NCBI RefSeq assembly: GCF_017591425.1
Contig: NW_024466512.1
Coordinates: 17,983,001 to 18,047,000 of the forward strand
DNA: 64,000 nucleotides
Reading direction: 5' to 3'
Origin: Ochotona curzoniae
Taxonomy: Eukaryota > Chordata > Mammalia > Lagomorpha > Ochotonidae
The notes beneath the pieces are model-generated. The model searched no databases. It was given only the letters and a program-made list of their open reading frames with translations, and was not told where the DNA came from. Of this stretch, positions 1 to 11,470 are shown in pieces. Both the position numbers and the translations under genes were made by a program. Numbering within the stretch: the first letter of the stretch is position 1; each line of letters begins with the position of its first letter.

Positions 1-303
1 GACTCTCTGGCTCAGTCACTGTATGTACATATTAATCCTGCTGGAGAAATTTGCAGTTTCTCTTTGTTCAAAGGATGGGAACACTCAGGTCTTTTAATCA
101 TATAGAAATTGTTAGTTGAAGTCATTTCCAAATTGTTGCCTCCCAACAGGTTATGTTAGTTTATTTCTTTAAAAAATGCTAATATAAATGAAGCAGACTT
201 CAAGAAGGCAGTCACAGTTCCCTCTCTCTGCGGCTCCTCTCCAAGGCCTCTCTCTACATCCCCTCTCTTTGTATTTGCAATGATAAGTTTAATCAGTTCT
301 TTC
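1..303. other. Unassigned AT-rich sequence
   Basis: I recognise no gene or repeat here. A pyrimidine-rich patch with several CTCTCT runs lies near 220-270, just before the first SINE. Confidence 0.5.
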
Positions 304-590
304 AAAGATTTATTTTTACGTGAAAGAGTTAGAGGGAGAAGAGATAGAGATCTTCATCTGCTGCTTCATCCCTCAAGTGACTGCAGTGGTCAGAGATGAT
401 CCGGTCCAGAGCGAAAAGCAGAATCTTTTTCTGGCTGTCCCATCTGAGTGCAGCTCTCTTCGCACTGTCTCTGCGGGGCATCAGCAGGCAGATGGACGGG
501 AAGTGAAGCCATCGAGACTGAACCGGTGCTCATATTGGGATGCTGGCACCACAGGTGGAGGCTTAGTGTGCTACCATGGCATTGGTCTCC
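304..590 (-). mobile_element. CSINE, diverged
   Basis: A tRNA-derived lagomorph SINE in minus orientation. The left edge is the complement of the A-rich tail (AAAGATTTATTTTTA). Next come the GATCTTCATCTGCTG block, a degenerate middle and the complement of the SINE head (GCTACCATGGCATTGGTCTCC-like). It is much more diverged than the copies near 19, 36 and 52 kb, so it is an older insertion. A 115-codon frame across it has no coding meaning. Confidence 0.8.
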
Positions 591-875
591 TGAAAAATTA
601 TTTTATTGACAAGCTTAATCCACCACTGATCGTAACATTCAACAAGTTTAACCTAGGGAGACCTTAGTTCCACAGGAGTATAAACAAATGCTAAAAGGGA
701 CAATCATATCCCAAAGTGACCACTTCATTCCTAGATATTTTGTGTGTGCTCTGTCTTGGCTGTCACATATCCAAGAAAAGAGATATTTCTCTTTAGGAGA
801 TAGACATATTTAACTGAGTATAATGGTTTTCAGATATAGCTGCAATGTTGCAAAAGTGCCAGAGTGTGTATATAG

Positions 876-1182
876 ATTTAAAATTTTTTTTTATTTTATT
901 GGAAAGTCAGATATACAGAGAGTAAGATCTTCTGTCCGATGATTCACTCCCCAAGTGGCTACAAAAGTCGGAGCTGAGCCGATCTGAAGCCAGGAGCTTC
1001 TCCAGGTCTCCCACACAGGTGCAGAATCCCAAAGCTTTGGGCTGTCCTCAACTGCTTTCCCAGGCCACGAGCATGATGCTGGGTGGGAAGTGAGGTTGCC
1101 GGGGTTAGGACCTGCATCCATATGGGATCCCAGCGTGTGCAAGGTGAGGACTTTAGCTGCTAGGCTACCACATTGGGCCCCA
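876..1182 (-). mobile_element. CSINE
   Basis: Nearly full length and minus-oriented. The T-rich tail complement and TTGGAAAGTCAGATATACAG are followed by GATTCACTCCCCAAGTGG, CCCAAAGCTTTGGGC and ATATGGGATCCC, ending at ACATTGGGCCCC. Divergence is intermediate. Confidence 0.9.
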
Positions 1183-1189
1183 GACTATA

Positions 1190-1770
1190 TCACATTATCT
1201 TTATTCAGTCATCAATTGATGGAGCTGTGGACTGATTTCATATAAAAGCTATTTTGCATTGAGCTACAATAAACACAGGAGCATAAATAATGTTCTGCAA
1301 AATGCCTGTTCATGCTCTTTACCCATTCTTAACTGGATTTTTGTTTGTTTTTGCTATTGTTGTGTTTCTGGAACTCTTTTATATTCTGGATATTAAATCC
1401 TGTCTCAGTTGCATAGTTTACATATATTTTCTATAAAAATATTTAGGTAATATGGATATCTTAACAACATAAATTTTTTCAATTCACAAATACCGAAGAT
1501 GTGTCCGTTTTGGGGTGTTGTTTCCTATTTGTTAATATTTTGTGGCTTTCATTATAGAGCTCTTCACCTCTTTCGTTACCTTTATTCCAAGGTATGTATG
1601 TATGTATGTTAGCTATTGTGAAAGGTGCTGACGTCACAATTTCTTTCTCAACCTTTCCATCGTCTTTACATACTAAGTCTATTGTTCTCTGTGGGTTGAT
1701 TTTATATCCTGCAACTTTGCTAAACTCTCTTGTGAGTTTTAATAGTCTCAGATGTCCATATATACATATA
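1190..1770 (-). mobile_element. L1 ORF2 fragment (left part)
   Basis: Antisense LINE-1. The start resembles the complement of the ORF2 3' segment (TCAGTCATCAATTGATGGAG). The 1640-1740 part matches the complement of the reverse-transcriptase region (TATATCCTGCAACTTTGCTA). Frames are destroyed. The same element resumes at about 2149, after an inserted LTR-like sequence. The jump from 3'-end to RT sequence within 600 bp implies an internal deletion or two separate fragments. Confidence 0.75.
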
Positions 1771-2148
1771 TGCAGAAGGACAGTGTGACCCTAGAAGGTC
1801 ATAGAGTGTAGGATTACAATGGATAGGATAATATTTTGTAGGAGAACAACTGAGTGGGTACCATTCTTATAGCTAAATGGATATCATTTGTATGAGAACA
1901 GCTGAGTGGACAGTATGTGAATGAGAACATTTGGTGAAATATACAAAGCAGAAGAGTTCCAAACAAAAGTATAGCAACAGTTGATGGGTTTTGTTGATAA
2001 GCTCAGTCAATACCTCCTCCCGTATCCTATATAACCCTCAGTCTGTAAATTCTGATGCCACTAATAAACTTCAGCTTTCGACCATCAGTCAGAGTCCACG
2101 CATGTTATTATCGGCTCCATGCGCCAAGTCCATCGTGCAGGACAGCGA
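1771..2148 (+). mobile_element. LTR-like insertion (solo LTR candidate)
   Basis: A 378-bp block interrupts recognisable antisense L1. TATACATATA is present on both sides (1761-1770 and 2149-2158), which fits a target-site duplication. Inside are a TATA box (TATATAA, 2028-2034) and, about 30 bp later, a polyadenylation signal (AATAAA, 2063-2068), the arrangement of an endogenous-retrovirus LTR. It begins TGCAG but does not end in CA. A 10-bp duplication is longer than the usual 4-6 bp, and the AT-rich flank could match by chance. I could not name a family. There is no internal viral coding sequence. Confidence 0.5.
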
Positions 2149-2985
2149 TATACATATATTCATGTCTTCTGAAACAGGGATAATTTGACATCTTCCTTTA
2201 CAAAGTGTGTCTCTTTAATTTCTTTTTCGTGCTTACTGATTCTAGTTAAAACTTCTAGGGCTGTGCTGAATAGCAGTGGTGACAGTTGGAATCCTCGTCT
2301 GGTTTAAGATCTTAGTGAAAATGTCTCCAACTTTTTCCCATTCAATATGCTGTTGGCTGACTTTTTCACTTATTGCCTTGTTTGATATAGAGGAATATTC
2401 CTTGTGTATTAATGTTTCTTCTATATTCTATGAAGGTATTTATCATGAATGGCTATTACATTTTATCAAATTCTTCCCCTGTTTAATCAAATGATTTTTA
2501 TTCTTTAATTTGTTAATATGATTTATCGCATTTCCTCATCTATATCTGTGGAAGCATCTCTGTTATAGCAAGGATAAATCTCACTTGGTGAGTTATTTTC
2601 CTAATGTGTTTTGGGTTTTATCAGGTAGTATTTTTACATCTACATTCCTCGGGAATATCAGTCTGTAGTTCTCTTTCATTGTTGTATCTTTTTCTGCATT
2701 TGGAATTAAGGTGATGTTGGACTCATAGAAAAAGTTGAGGAAATTCCTTCTCTTTCAATTGTTTTAAATAGTTTCAGAAAAATTGCAATTAGTTCTTTTA
2801 AAGTTCCGTTGAATTCAGTAGTCAGGAAACCTAGTCCTAAGAGTTTCCTTGTTGGGAGGGTCTTTATTACTGATTCAGTCTCTCTGTTATTGATCTGTTC
2901 CTGACTTTCTGATTTGCTGGCTTGTATCTGTTTGTAGTAATTCTTTATTCCTTTTATTTTATTTCTGTGGTTCTGTTGTCCAGAA
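2149..2985 (-). mobile_element. L1 ORF2 fragment (right part, RT region)
   Basis: This continues the L1 broken at 1770. The text after the duplication (TTCATGTCTTCTGAAACAGG) is the complement of the RT region. It is followed by further RT-region text such as GGTGATGTTGGACTCATAG near 2711 and TTTATTACTGATTCAGTCTC near 2862. Stops and indels show it is inactive. Confidence 0.85.
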
Positions 2986-4560
2986 GCAGGTGTTGAGTGG
3001 GACAATGAGATGTGATCCATGCTCAAGGGCAGGGTAAGAATCCAGAGTGACTCCAGGTTGGGCGTGGTAGCAAGGGAAAGGGTATGCTCAAACATGTTGG
3101 TGTAATCATGCCTTACTTCCTCTCCTCCCGTGTGATCAATGCCTGGGGTTAGCCCACAGCAGGTGCAAGAGCTTGATGCACAGGCGCATGGGCTTCCCAA
3201 AGGGTCTGATTAGCTCTCCATATTAGTACAGAATCCTCTACAATGGCCCGCCCCAGGCTGTTGGGTAGCTCTGAGCCTCTGAAGTCTGAGGTCCTTGAAG
3301 TGACTGCGATGGAAACCCAACTATACTCCACATTCTGTCATTCATTCTGGATATTTTCAAAAGCCCTTGGACATTGTTTTGTGCTCATTTTGTTCTGAGA
3401 GCTGAAAATTTGATAACTGCATAGTATCTTGTTGAGGCAGATACTCAAATAAGTTACAAAGATGGGGTGATATTTACTCTTATATCTGATTGCTCCACAA
3501 ATAACCTTGTTTTTCCTTACGTTCTAAGAAAAGCCACATTCACATGGCTATTCTAGCTGTTCAAAAAAAATCTTTTCTCTGGTATACTTGTATGAGAAGT
3601 GTTTGAAAAGTCACTTACATTCACTTTTGAATGCCGGTGTCAGACAGTTACATAATCTGAAATTATTGGGGCCCTTAAGAGAGATTGCGTGATTCAACTC
3701 TTTCCTCTTACTGAAGAGCAAAGTTAAATTAGCTGAGATTTTGAGCAGCTTGAAGCCTTATTTTAAAATTAAACTGTATTGAAATTAATCAGAGTAATTG
3801 AGAGGAACATTGATATCAATAACAAAAGTGTTCATCCAGGCAAAGAGTGCTTCTTCCCTAGCTTGCTCACCTGCTGTGCTTGTGTTAGGGAGCTGAATTA
3901 TGTATAGACTGACTGGAGCCAGAAAGACCCAACTTCGTGCTCTAACTCTGGTGTAGCAAACACGAGGGAGGAGCAGGGAAAATGATACAATTTTCTCTAC
4001 TTTTTTAAAAAATAAATTAGGCAATATCATTATTTTCCCAAGGGATTGTTTTCAATATCGTATGAAGTAGTGTAAGTGTATGGGAACAGTTTAACATGGT
4101 CCTGAGGCAGTAAATGGCAAGTACTATTGTGCCTTAATGGATGTTGATTATTTAACTTGGAAGATGTGTATTTAATTTCTGGAACATATGAATGTAAAAG
4201 TTGTTCGTTCTCAGTCTGTCTACTTCTCTCTTCACCTCCCTCTCTCCTTCCCATCTGCCCCTCCCAGTTGTTAGCCTGACCTGCCTCCCTCCAGCCTACC
4301 TCTCACGTTAGCCCTCCTGAAGGTCAGTGCTCCCTAACGGAATATCTGAAGTGTGTTAGTACGCTTTGTGTGTTTCTGCCCTCAGATTGGACTGTCACTG
4401 TGGAAGCTGTTTACCTGACTTCAGTCCATTCTGAAAGTTCAGTAGCTAGTAGTAACATCCCAGGGACATCTCTCAGGTAGAAATGTGTGTGACTAAGTGA
4501 AAGGTTGTGCAGCCCTCGGTCCTTCAGGGGACCATTCTGGGAGGTACTCTGCCTGTTCCT
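2986..4560. other. Unassigned, possible MIR scrap
   Basis: GC is a little higher at 2990-3330, where two overlapping antisense frames of 164 and 60 codons are probably chance. I cannot assign that block to a repeat family. At about 3905-3960 the words GACTGGAGCCAGAAAGACCC and CTCTAACTCTGGTG resemble the 5' part of a MIR SINE, but weakly. The rest shows no gene. Confidence 0.35.
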
Positions 4561-4574
4561 TTCAAGTATTCAGG

Positions 4575-4896
4575 GTTTTTTTTTTTTATTTATTTTTATT
4601 GGAAAGGCAGATTTACAGAAAGAAGGACAGTCAAAAAGATCTTTCATCTTCTGATTCACTCCCCAAGTGGCGGCGATGGCCGAAGCTGAGATGAGTTGAG
4701 CCAAAGCCAGAAGCTTCTTCTGCGTCTCCCACACAGGTGGATGCAGGATCCCATGGCTTTATGCCATTCTCTGCTGCTTTCCCAGGCCACGAGTAGGGAG
4801 CTGGATGGGAAGCAGAGCAGTTGGGACACGAATTGGTGCCCATTTGGAATCCTAGAGCTTGCATGGCAAGAATCTAGCCCCTGAGCCATCACGCCT
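4575..4896 (-). mobile_element. CSINE with target-site duplication
   Basis: A complete minus-oriented copy with a T-run of about 14 as its tail complement. It is flanked by CAAGTATTCAGG (4563-4574) and CAAGTATCCAGG (4897-4908), a 12-bp target-site duplication with one mismatch. Open frames of 60-78 codons on both strands lie within it. Confidence 0.93.
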
Positions 4897-4908
4897 CAAG
4901 TATCCAGG

Positions 4909-5229
4909 TTTTGACTCGTGTTTCATGGCAGCAACATTCCTTTTCCTGGCTTTTGTTCTGCCCCAGATTTCTCTCCTTACTTTCTCTATCTTGGCATGTT
5001 TTAAACTTTTATCTTAAGTAAACTACCTGTACTCAAATTCCTACCTCACATTCTGTTTTCAGGGATGCCCAAATAAGGTAAGCTTCTTTGTCAAGTCACT
5101 TTTAAATGTAAGTGATCAAAATAAAATAAAATAAATATTTCACTTTCCATATCAAAGAAAGCTTACTGATTGGCACAAGCCAATCATTCAGTAGAAGGAT
5201 TTAGTTGTACATGAATGTTTTCTTTTTAA
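4909..5229. other. Unassigned spacer
   Basis: AT-rich sequence with an AAAATAAAATAAAATAAAT run near 5119. Nothing else is recognisable. Confidence 0.5.
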
Positions 5230-5566
5230 AAATTTTTTAAAAATTAAAAAAATTTGTATTTTTTATTTGATAGATTTTATAGGGAAAGAGGAGGCACAGA
5301 GATCTTTTACCTGCTGGTCCACTTCCCAGATGGCCTCATTGGCAGGAACTGGGCTGATCTGAAGCTGGGGTCTGGAGGCTTCTTTAGCTGTCCCATGTGT
5401 TACAGGGGCCCAAGGACTTTGAGCCATCCTCTGCTATTTTCCTAGGCCGTAAGCAGAGAGATGAATCAGAAATGGAGCAGACAGGATATGAACCAGTACC
5501 CACATGGATTGCCAGTGCCACAGGTGGAGGATTAAGCTGTTATACCACTGCACTGGTCCCAGAGTT
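5230..5566 (-). mobile_element. CSINE, diverged
   Basis: An A/T-rich low-complexity tail (5225-5270) leads into GGGAAAGAGGAGGCACAGAG, CACTTCCCAGATGGCC and the head complement ACCACTGCACTGGTCCCAG. This is an older subfamily copy with many substitutions. Confidence 0.8.
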
Positions 5567-6774
5567 TTACACTAATTTCAACCCTGTTATGAAGACCTGA
5601 TTTAGCTTCGGCTCTCTACTTGGGATGCTGAAACTGAAGGCATCAGCTTTCTACTATTGGTTTTCCTCATGGTCCAAAATGGTGCCCAAGGGTGTCCTGG
5701 AGAGTATTTGCTAATTACAGATGAAATGGAAGCAGTGACATCTTCAGCCCAGGATGTTTATAGAGAATTTTCTGAGATTCACATGGTTTAGCAGATGTCC
5801 CAAGTCTGCACACTATAAAAATGAAATTTATTCATTGGTTTAACTTAGTTATGTTTTTTACCCTGAAGTTGGTGAAGGATGCAGCTTCCTTGGACCTGTA
5901 TAATTTCTCCCGGAAAAATTGTAGCTATTAGAATTGTTAAACATCTTAGTAAATAGTAAGGAGATTATCAAAGCTATAGAATTTATCTCATATGATGTTC
6001 CTGAAAGTAAAATGAGGTGATGTCTCTGCATGGTCTCTATAAAGCTTTAAGATGCTCCACGGATGCCCGTGGCTGTTGCTGGCATTTTAGTTTTGCTCTC
6101 ACTTGCATCTCCCACGAGAGTCTATTCCTTTCGTCTTTAACCAAGAGCAGGGACAATTGATTCCAAAGCCTGGTCTGCTTCTCCTTGGTGATCAGTGAGA
6201 ATCATTGCTGACTTTGTGAGCCATGATGTTCTGGCAGATGTGCAAGGGTAGGGAAGCCAAGATCAATATCTAAATATATAGGATCAACAATATGTGCGTT
6301 CCTCTGGGCAGGATTTGACATTCACCAAACCAGCTGTTACCTTTCAGCTGCTGCATGTAAGGTTAAAAAGAATAGGATTTTGTTCGGAGAGGTTCAAGCA
6401 GTTCTTATTGCAGTAACAAAAATCGTCCTACACGTAGGCCATTCTGGTGTGATTGTTCACTTTCGTTCCTCACAGGAGGAAACGATTCCACAGAACACGT
6501 TATGTTCTATCCTGAATATAGTATGTATCTTGCTTTCTGTATCCTCAAAGAATGAAGCAATTCACTTCTTGACTATCAACTGATTTTTGTTTAAAAAAAA
6601 AACTTTCTAAATGTGGTTTTCAACATCAACTAAATGAATACGATGAAACAAGTTTTAGCATTGGAGTCTATATCTGGGTAATCCCAAACAGTATAGAAAA
6701 TGTCTTACTGAATAGTATGATCAACACTTCAGATAGGAACAAGTAACTGAGCACAGATTAGACTCTTTGAACTA
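5567..6774. other. Unassigned, no recognised repeat
   Basis: About 1.2 kb without a recognisable transposon or coding exon, lying between two SINEs. A 67-codon frame (6380-6583) has no recognisable motif. Confidence 0.45.
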
Positions 6775-7110
6775 GGGGTCCGGCGCACTGGCTCAATTGG
6801 CTAAATTCTTACCTTGTAAGTTCTAAGTTCCTTTATGGGTACCAGTTTGTGTCCCAGCAGCTCCACTTTGTATCCATCTCCCTGATTATGGCCTGGAAAA
6901 GCAGTAAAGGACAGCCAAAAGCCTTGGAACTCCAACCCCATGTGAGAGACTCAGAAGAAGATCCTGACTCCTGGCTTTGGATCAATACAGCTCCAGCTGC
7001 TTTATGGCCATATGGGGAGTGAGCAGAGGATGGAAGTTCTTTCTCTCTGATTCTCCTTCTTTCCATAAATCTGATTTTCCCTTCAATGAAAATAAATCTT
7101 AAAAAAATCT
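6775..7110 (+). mobile_element. CSINE, plus orientation
   Basis: It begins GGGGTCCGGCGCACTGGCTC and keeps GGCCTGGAAAAGCAGT in the middle. It ends with CAATGAAAATAAATCTT and a short A-run. Divergence is moderate, including a loss in the B-box region. Confidence 0.9.
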
Positions 7111-7989
7111 TTGCATTAAGTTATATTTAACAAAGTGAAGTTGGCCAATGTAAATAGTTTTTCATTTCTCCTTAATAAAAGTACATAGAGCTCATGCATT
7201 TTGATACAAATGGGAGAAAAATACAGTAACCCAGTCAGCATTAATCCTAGCCTTGCTTTATAGCGATATTTTTTTTAAAATGACTAATTGAATGCATGAC
7301 AAGAAAAGACTTTCCTGGAAAATAAATAGCAATTTAGAATATATCACTACTGTGCAGAAACCCAGTCTTCTATTAACTCTTATTAAAGCATGTGGACAAT
7401 AAGAGTTAGTAAGCTTAGTAAGCTACAGCAGTAACTCATGGCATTACTATATGACTGAAAAGCAGTATTTGGTTGGCAAATTTTTTGTCACAAAGCTATG
7501 TATCTGATTTCAACTGTCTTTGTAAGAAATCAGCTCTAGGGAGTGGATGTAATGAGTGGCTATACGAGTCAAAGTCATGAATGTCTCAGGTTATTGTTAT
7601 CATTTAAGAACATGAGGCAGACAAGTAAAGATTTGGAAATAGCTTGATGTGATTATTAGCAGTGTCTCTTCATGGAATATTTATGAAAACTTTCTAAGAG
7701 CCTCTTGATTTCAAGAGGTGTATTGTCTCCTGGTCCCACAGGCAGTGTGGTAATATGACCAAGCTTGCAGAATGGTTTGGTGGAAATTGTAGCGAGGTCA
7801 CAACGTAATAGGTGTGTCCATGTGAGCACGGGGTGTAGTGCAAGTACAAGAGTAACCAAGAGATGAGTTTGCCTCACCTTTTTCTGACTCTGGAGGGCAC
7901 ATTCAATATCATGTGCAGAAGTAACAAGGATGCAAAGAGAAACTTCTTTCTAATGATACCAATCCAACAGTGAAGCGCATCATTCTTAC
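7111..7989. other. Unassigned, flanks a possible minus-strand exon
   Basis: No repeat is recognised. Read on the minus strand, GTAAGAATG lies directly after the candidate exon at 7990-8065. A second donor-like AAAAAG/GTGAGG lies near 7874-7885. A 73-codon minus frame at 7656-7877 has no family motif. Confidence 0.3.
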
Positions 7990-8065
7990 CTGGTCCATTC
8001 TCAGTCAGATTGCATATGTTCTTGAGCATCCAGTTCTGGCTTGAAACAGCTAACCTGTAAAGCCT
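7990..8065 (-). other. Candidate exon with splice signals
   Basis: On the minus strand this 76-bp segment is preceded by a pyrimidine-rich acceptor (TTATTTTCCCACAG). It is followed by a near-consensus donor (CAG/GTAAGAATG). One frame is open across the whole segment; the other two contain stops. 76 bp is not a multiple of three. I do not recognise the 25-residue translation, and no partner exon was identified, so it could belong to a long non-coding RNA or be chance. It lies outside any repeat I recognise. Confidence 0.25.
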
Positions 8066-8110
8066 CTGTGGGAAAATAATTTTCTTTTCCAACTGTTGCC
8101 GTGTTTTTGA

Positions 8111-8383
8111 AGGTTAATTTATTCCAGAGTCTCAGTGACAGAGAAACATGGACTTTCCATGCACTGAATTACTTCAGATGGCTGCAATAGCTGGGTTTGG
8201 ACCAGGCTGAAATTAGGAACCAAAAACTTCATCCAGGTCTCCCTTGTGGGTGACCGAGATGCATTAGAGGGAACTGAATGGATGTAGAGCAGCAAGGACC
8301 AGCTAGAGAGCAGACAGTGTGCTTTGGGATGGGGCAGTTGCAAGTCATGCCTTAGTCTGCTGAACCACAGTGGCAGCCCTAAT
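8111..8383 (-). mobile_element. CSINE, old
   Basis: A strongly diverged minus copy that still shows ATCCAGGTCTCCCTTGTGGG, AGCAAGGACCAGCTAGAG and the head complement CTGAACCACAGTGGCAGCCC. The tail is eroded. Confidence 0.75.
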
Positions 8384-8639
8384 TTTTTAAAAAAGAATTA
8401 CTTCAATTTTTGGAACTAAAGAGACATTTTCTAGAGCATTTAAGAAGGGTATTTGATCTGGAAGATCTGAAAACAAGGAAATTCGTTGCCTTTGATTGAT
8501 CTGAATATAAAATTCTGCCAAAATGAGGTGTGTATGTGTGTTCATAACACAAAGTATAACTGAAGGACAAGGAAAGTAATCTTTATGCCAGGACAGAAAA
8601 TTAAAGTTGAAATTGGCATGATGGAAATGTTATGAGATC

Positions 8640-8795
8640 AAGTGAGGGCATAGGTAGGAGGAGTCTGCAAAAGTACCCACAAAAATGTACGTTATGAAAA
8701 AAACTATGCATGGACTTAAAAACATTTTTGTGCTAATAAAACATTTTAATTTCATTTTTCACAAACTTGAGTGACTTCATTTATTGAAGTTATGT
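8640..8795. mobile_element. MITE-like mariner-type remnant
   Basis: The block from AAAAGTACCC through ATGAAAAAAACTATGCATGG and on to TTTCATTTTTCACAAACTTG resembles the short non-autonomous DNA element whose consensus, as I recall it, starts near GGGTACTTCAAAAAGTTCATGG. The terminal inverted repeats are poor in this copy, so the call is tentative. Confidence 0.4.
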
Positions 8796-9799
8796 CATAT
8801 GACACAGTTCTCATGACTTTTCATAGAACAGTCTGAAGACATTCTCTTATAGGCAGGGTAGAAATTCTAAAGTCCTAAACCTTGGTACTGATAACCTAGA
8901 GTTTAGAAAAACCGTGCAACCCAAGCTTAGAATGTATTTCTTAGAATTTTTTGGACCGCAGTGCCTGTGATTCTCTGAAGGGATCTTCCCTGATTTATAG
9001 CTAAGTTTAAAATTCTAATGGCATGCCAAAGTACAGCAGACAGACCAAGTTCTAGGTGATGGGTTGCCTGCTATCCAAACACAAGCTAAGGCTGATGAGT
9101 TTATTGACTATTAGTGAAAGCGTTTTTCAAGTAGAGCAACACAGCATTTATATCAGAAACCTCCTAGGAGAGTGAGAGAGTAATGATCCAGATGTGGTCC
9201 TTGGGCATCGTTGCTTAGCTACTGGAAGTTTGGAAAGGCAGTGAGCTTGAGTCTTGCTGGAGAGAGAGAGCGAGAGTGAGAGAGAGAGCGAGAGTGTTGA
9301 TAGTGATGGCAAGAGTCCAACAGAGTGGTTTTTCAGGAAATCAGAGTTTTCAGATCTTGTTTAGTCATCAGACCCACAGTGCTAGAATTCACCTGTTAGT
9401 GCAAACCAGGTTAGGATTGTTATGCTCCTCCTGGGTTTAGCACCAAGCCCACTTACACCAAGAACCACTATTTACTTTGTGTACACCACATATTTCCATA
9501 AATGTGGGGCATCTTCATATACATTTTTTTTTCTCAGAGCTCATGTGTTGATTTTCCAGGGAAGATGATACTGGATATAAGGTGATTTTTCAGTCTCTAT
9601 TTTTCTGAAATAGTTGCTCTACTGGCTAAAGAAAACAAGATGCCAGCTTCCATTCTAGTGACACACTTACCTAGTAAGACATAATGTTGCTAAAGTTTTA
9701 CAATATAGTTAAAATGTGATAAGATAAATATCCCCTTGGTGTTTACCAAAAACCTGTTTAAAAGTTCAGTTTATTTTTAAATTAAATGGAAGGAGTTCT
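8796..9799. other. Unassigned; short GA repeat
   Basis: There is no gene. A purine-rich (GAGA)n stretch with GCGA interruptions lies at about 9261-9297. The remainder is AT-rich and not assigned. Confidence 0.45.
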
Positions 9800-10883
9800 G
9801 TGAAAACATCATGAGTCTGATTATTTTGGGCAATATGTTTATTACAAATAGTATATATGTAAAGTATACACTATTGGGAAGATTATGGAATGATTAGAAA
9901 TATTCATTTCTTTCCATCGCATTACTGATAGATTGTTTCATTTATTTGGGATTCTTTGATGTTTTCTAGTAAAGTTATATAATAATGTAACTTAAATTCT
10001 ATACATTTTACAATTCTGAGAAATTATTTCTGAATATTAAAATATCTACTGTTACTTTGCTTCTTATTTCTTGCAGTTCTGGAGATAATCATATCATTTT
10101 TGAAATAATGTCCATGTGTCTGCTTTTATTGTCATGCTCTCAGTTAATTTTCTTATTCTGATTAGAAGGAAAGATCCAGTGTTTCATTAATTTATTTGAT
10201 GATGTCTGTATATTTTCATATTTGTTATTTATAAGACTAAGGAAATTTCATTTCTATCTCTTTGAGATTTTTCTTATAACATGATCTTACGTGGTTTCTC
10301 AAATACCTTCCTATTTATAGATGATCACTATAGTTTTTCCACTTTATTTTATTAACACTATGTTTTATGAAAATGAACTACTGGGTTTTTAAATTGGCCT
10401 TACATTCTGAGAAAAATCACACTTGATCATGGTGGATAGTTCTTTTTATTCATTGCTGGATTTGATTTGTTAACATTTGTTGAATGATTGTATGTCTATT
10501 CATAAAGGATTTTAACCTATAGTTTTCTTGAATGTGTTTGTCTGACTTTAGTGTCAAGATAAGGCATGTGACAAGAAAAAGTTGAGGATGTATTCTTTAA
10601 GAGTTCATGAGCAATTGATGTTAGTTTTTAAAGACATAATGGAAATTATGTAATTAAAATGATCAGTGAAGTCATAGGGCATTAGGCTTTGTGAAAAGTT
10701 TTTAAACATTTGATCCAGTATCTTTGTTTCTTAATCTGTTCGTATTTTGTATTCTTAAATCAATTTTGTTTGTCTTTGTCCTTCTGTGACATTTGCCCCT
10801 TTATGTTACCTGATTTACAGACATTTTATTCATGGATCTTTCCTTTACAAACTGTTTTATTTTTGTGGGTTGGTAGTGATGTT
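9800..10883 (-). mobile_element. Old L1 ORF2 remnant, antisense
   Basis: Strongly decayed antisense L1. The clearest parts are near 10380-10560 (ACTGGGTTTTTAAATTGGCC, CATTGCTGGATTTGATTTG, AAGGATTTTAACCTATAGTT), which correspond to the RT region. It is cut by a younger L1 and resumes at 11471, so it predates that insertion. The outer left edge is not sharp. Confidence 0.65.
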
Positions 10884-10898
10884 CTTTCTTTCATTTTT

Positions 10899-11455
10899 TT
10901 TTTTTAATTGTTGCTTACATTGTATTATGTAGTACAGTTTTATAGGTGCTGGGGATTCCCCCCACCCCTCCCATACCCCTCCCCCCATGGTGGATTCCTC
11001 CACCTTGTTGCATAACCATAGTTCAAGTTCAGTTGAGATTCATTGCTTGCAAACACATGCCTAGCATAAAGTTCAGCGTCTTATTGTCCAGATAAGTTCA
11101 GTGGCCTCTTGGGGAGACCTTCTATGGTCTGAAGATAGGTCTAACAGAGTAAAGATCCGGTCAGTTAAAAGCCCAACAAGGCCTCAGTATCAATATACAA
11201 CATTATGGAATTAATTGACATAGTATTGGGTAAACAATATGTTAAAAATAATGCAAGTTCCATTCTTCGAAACATCTGGGTTGAGACAGTATCAATGACA
11301 GGTTCAAAAAATAACAAACGACCAAACAAAAAATTACAGGTTAAATCAAGGCAAACATGTGGTATCTAATCTTTTGGGATTCGCTCATTTCCCTTAGCAT
11401 TATAGTTTCCAGTTGTGCCCATTTAGCCACAAAGAACTGCATTTTGTTTTTTTTA
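10899..11455 (-). mobile_element. 5'-truncated L1 3' end with target-site duplication
   Basis: The 3' end of a lagomorph L1 in minus orientation. It has a poly-T (poly-A complement), then a C-rich tract (10957-10985) that on the element strand is the G-rich 3'UTR. At its right end it reaches the last part of ORF2 (GGGATTCGCTCATTTCCCTT). CTTTCTTTCATTTTT occurs at 10884-10898 and again at 11456-11470, a 15-bp target-site duplication. Structure, truncation and tail fit standard target-primed reverse transcription. Confidence 0.88.
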
Positions 11456-11470
11456 CTTTCTTTCATTTTT

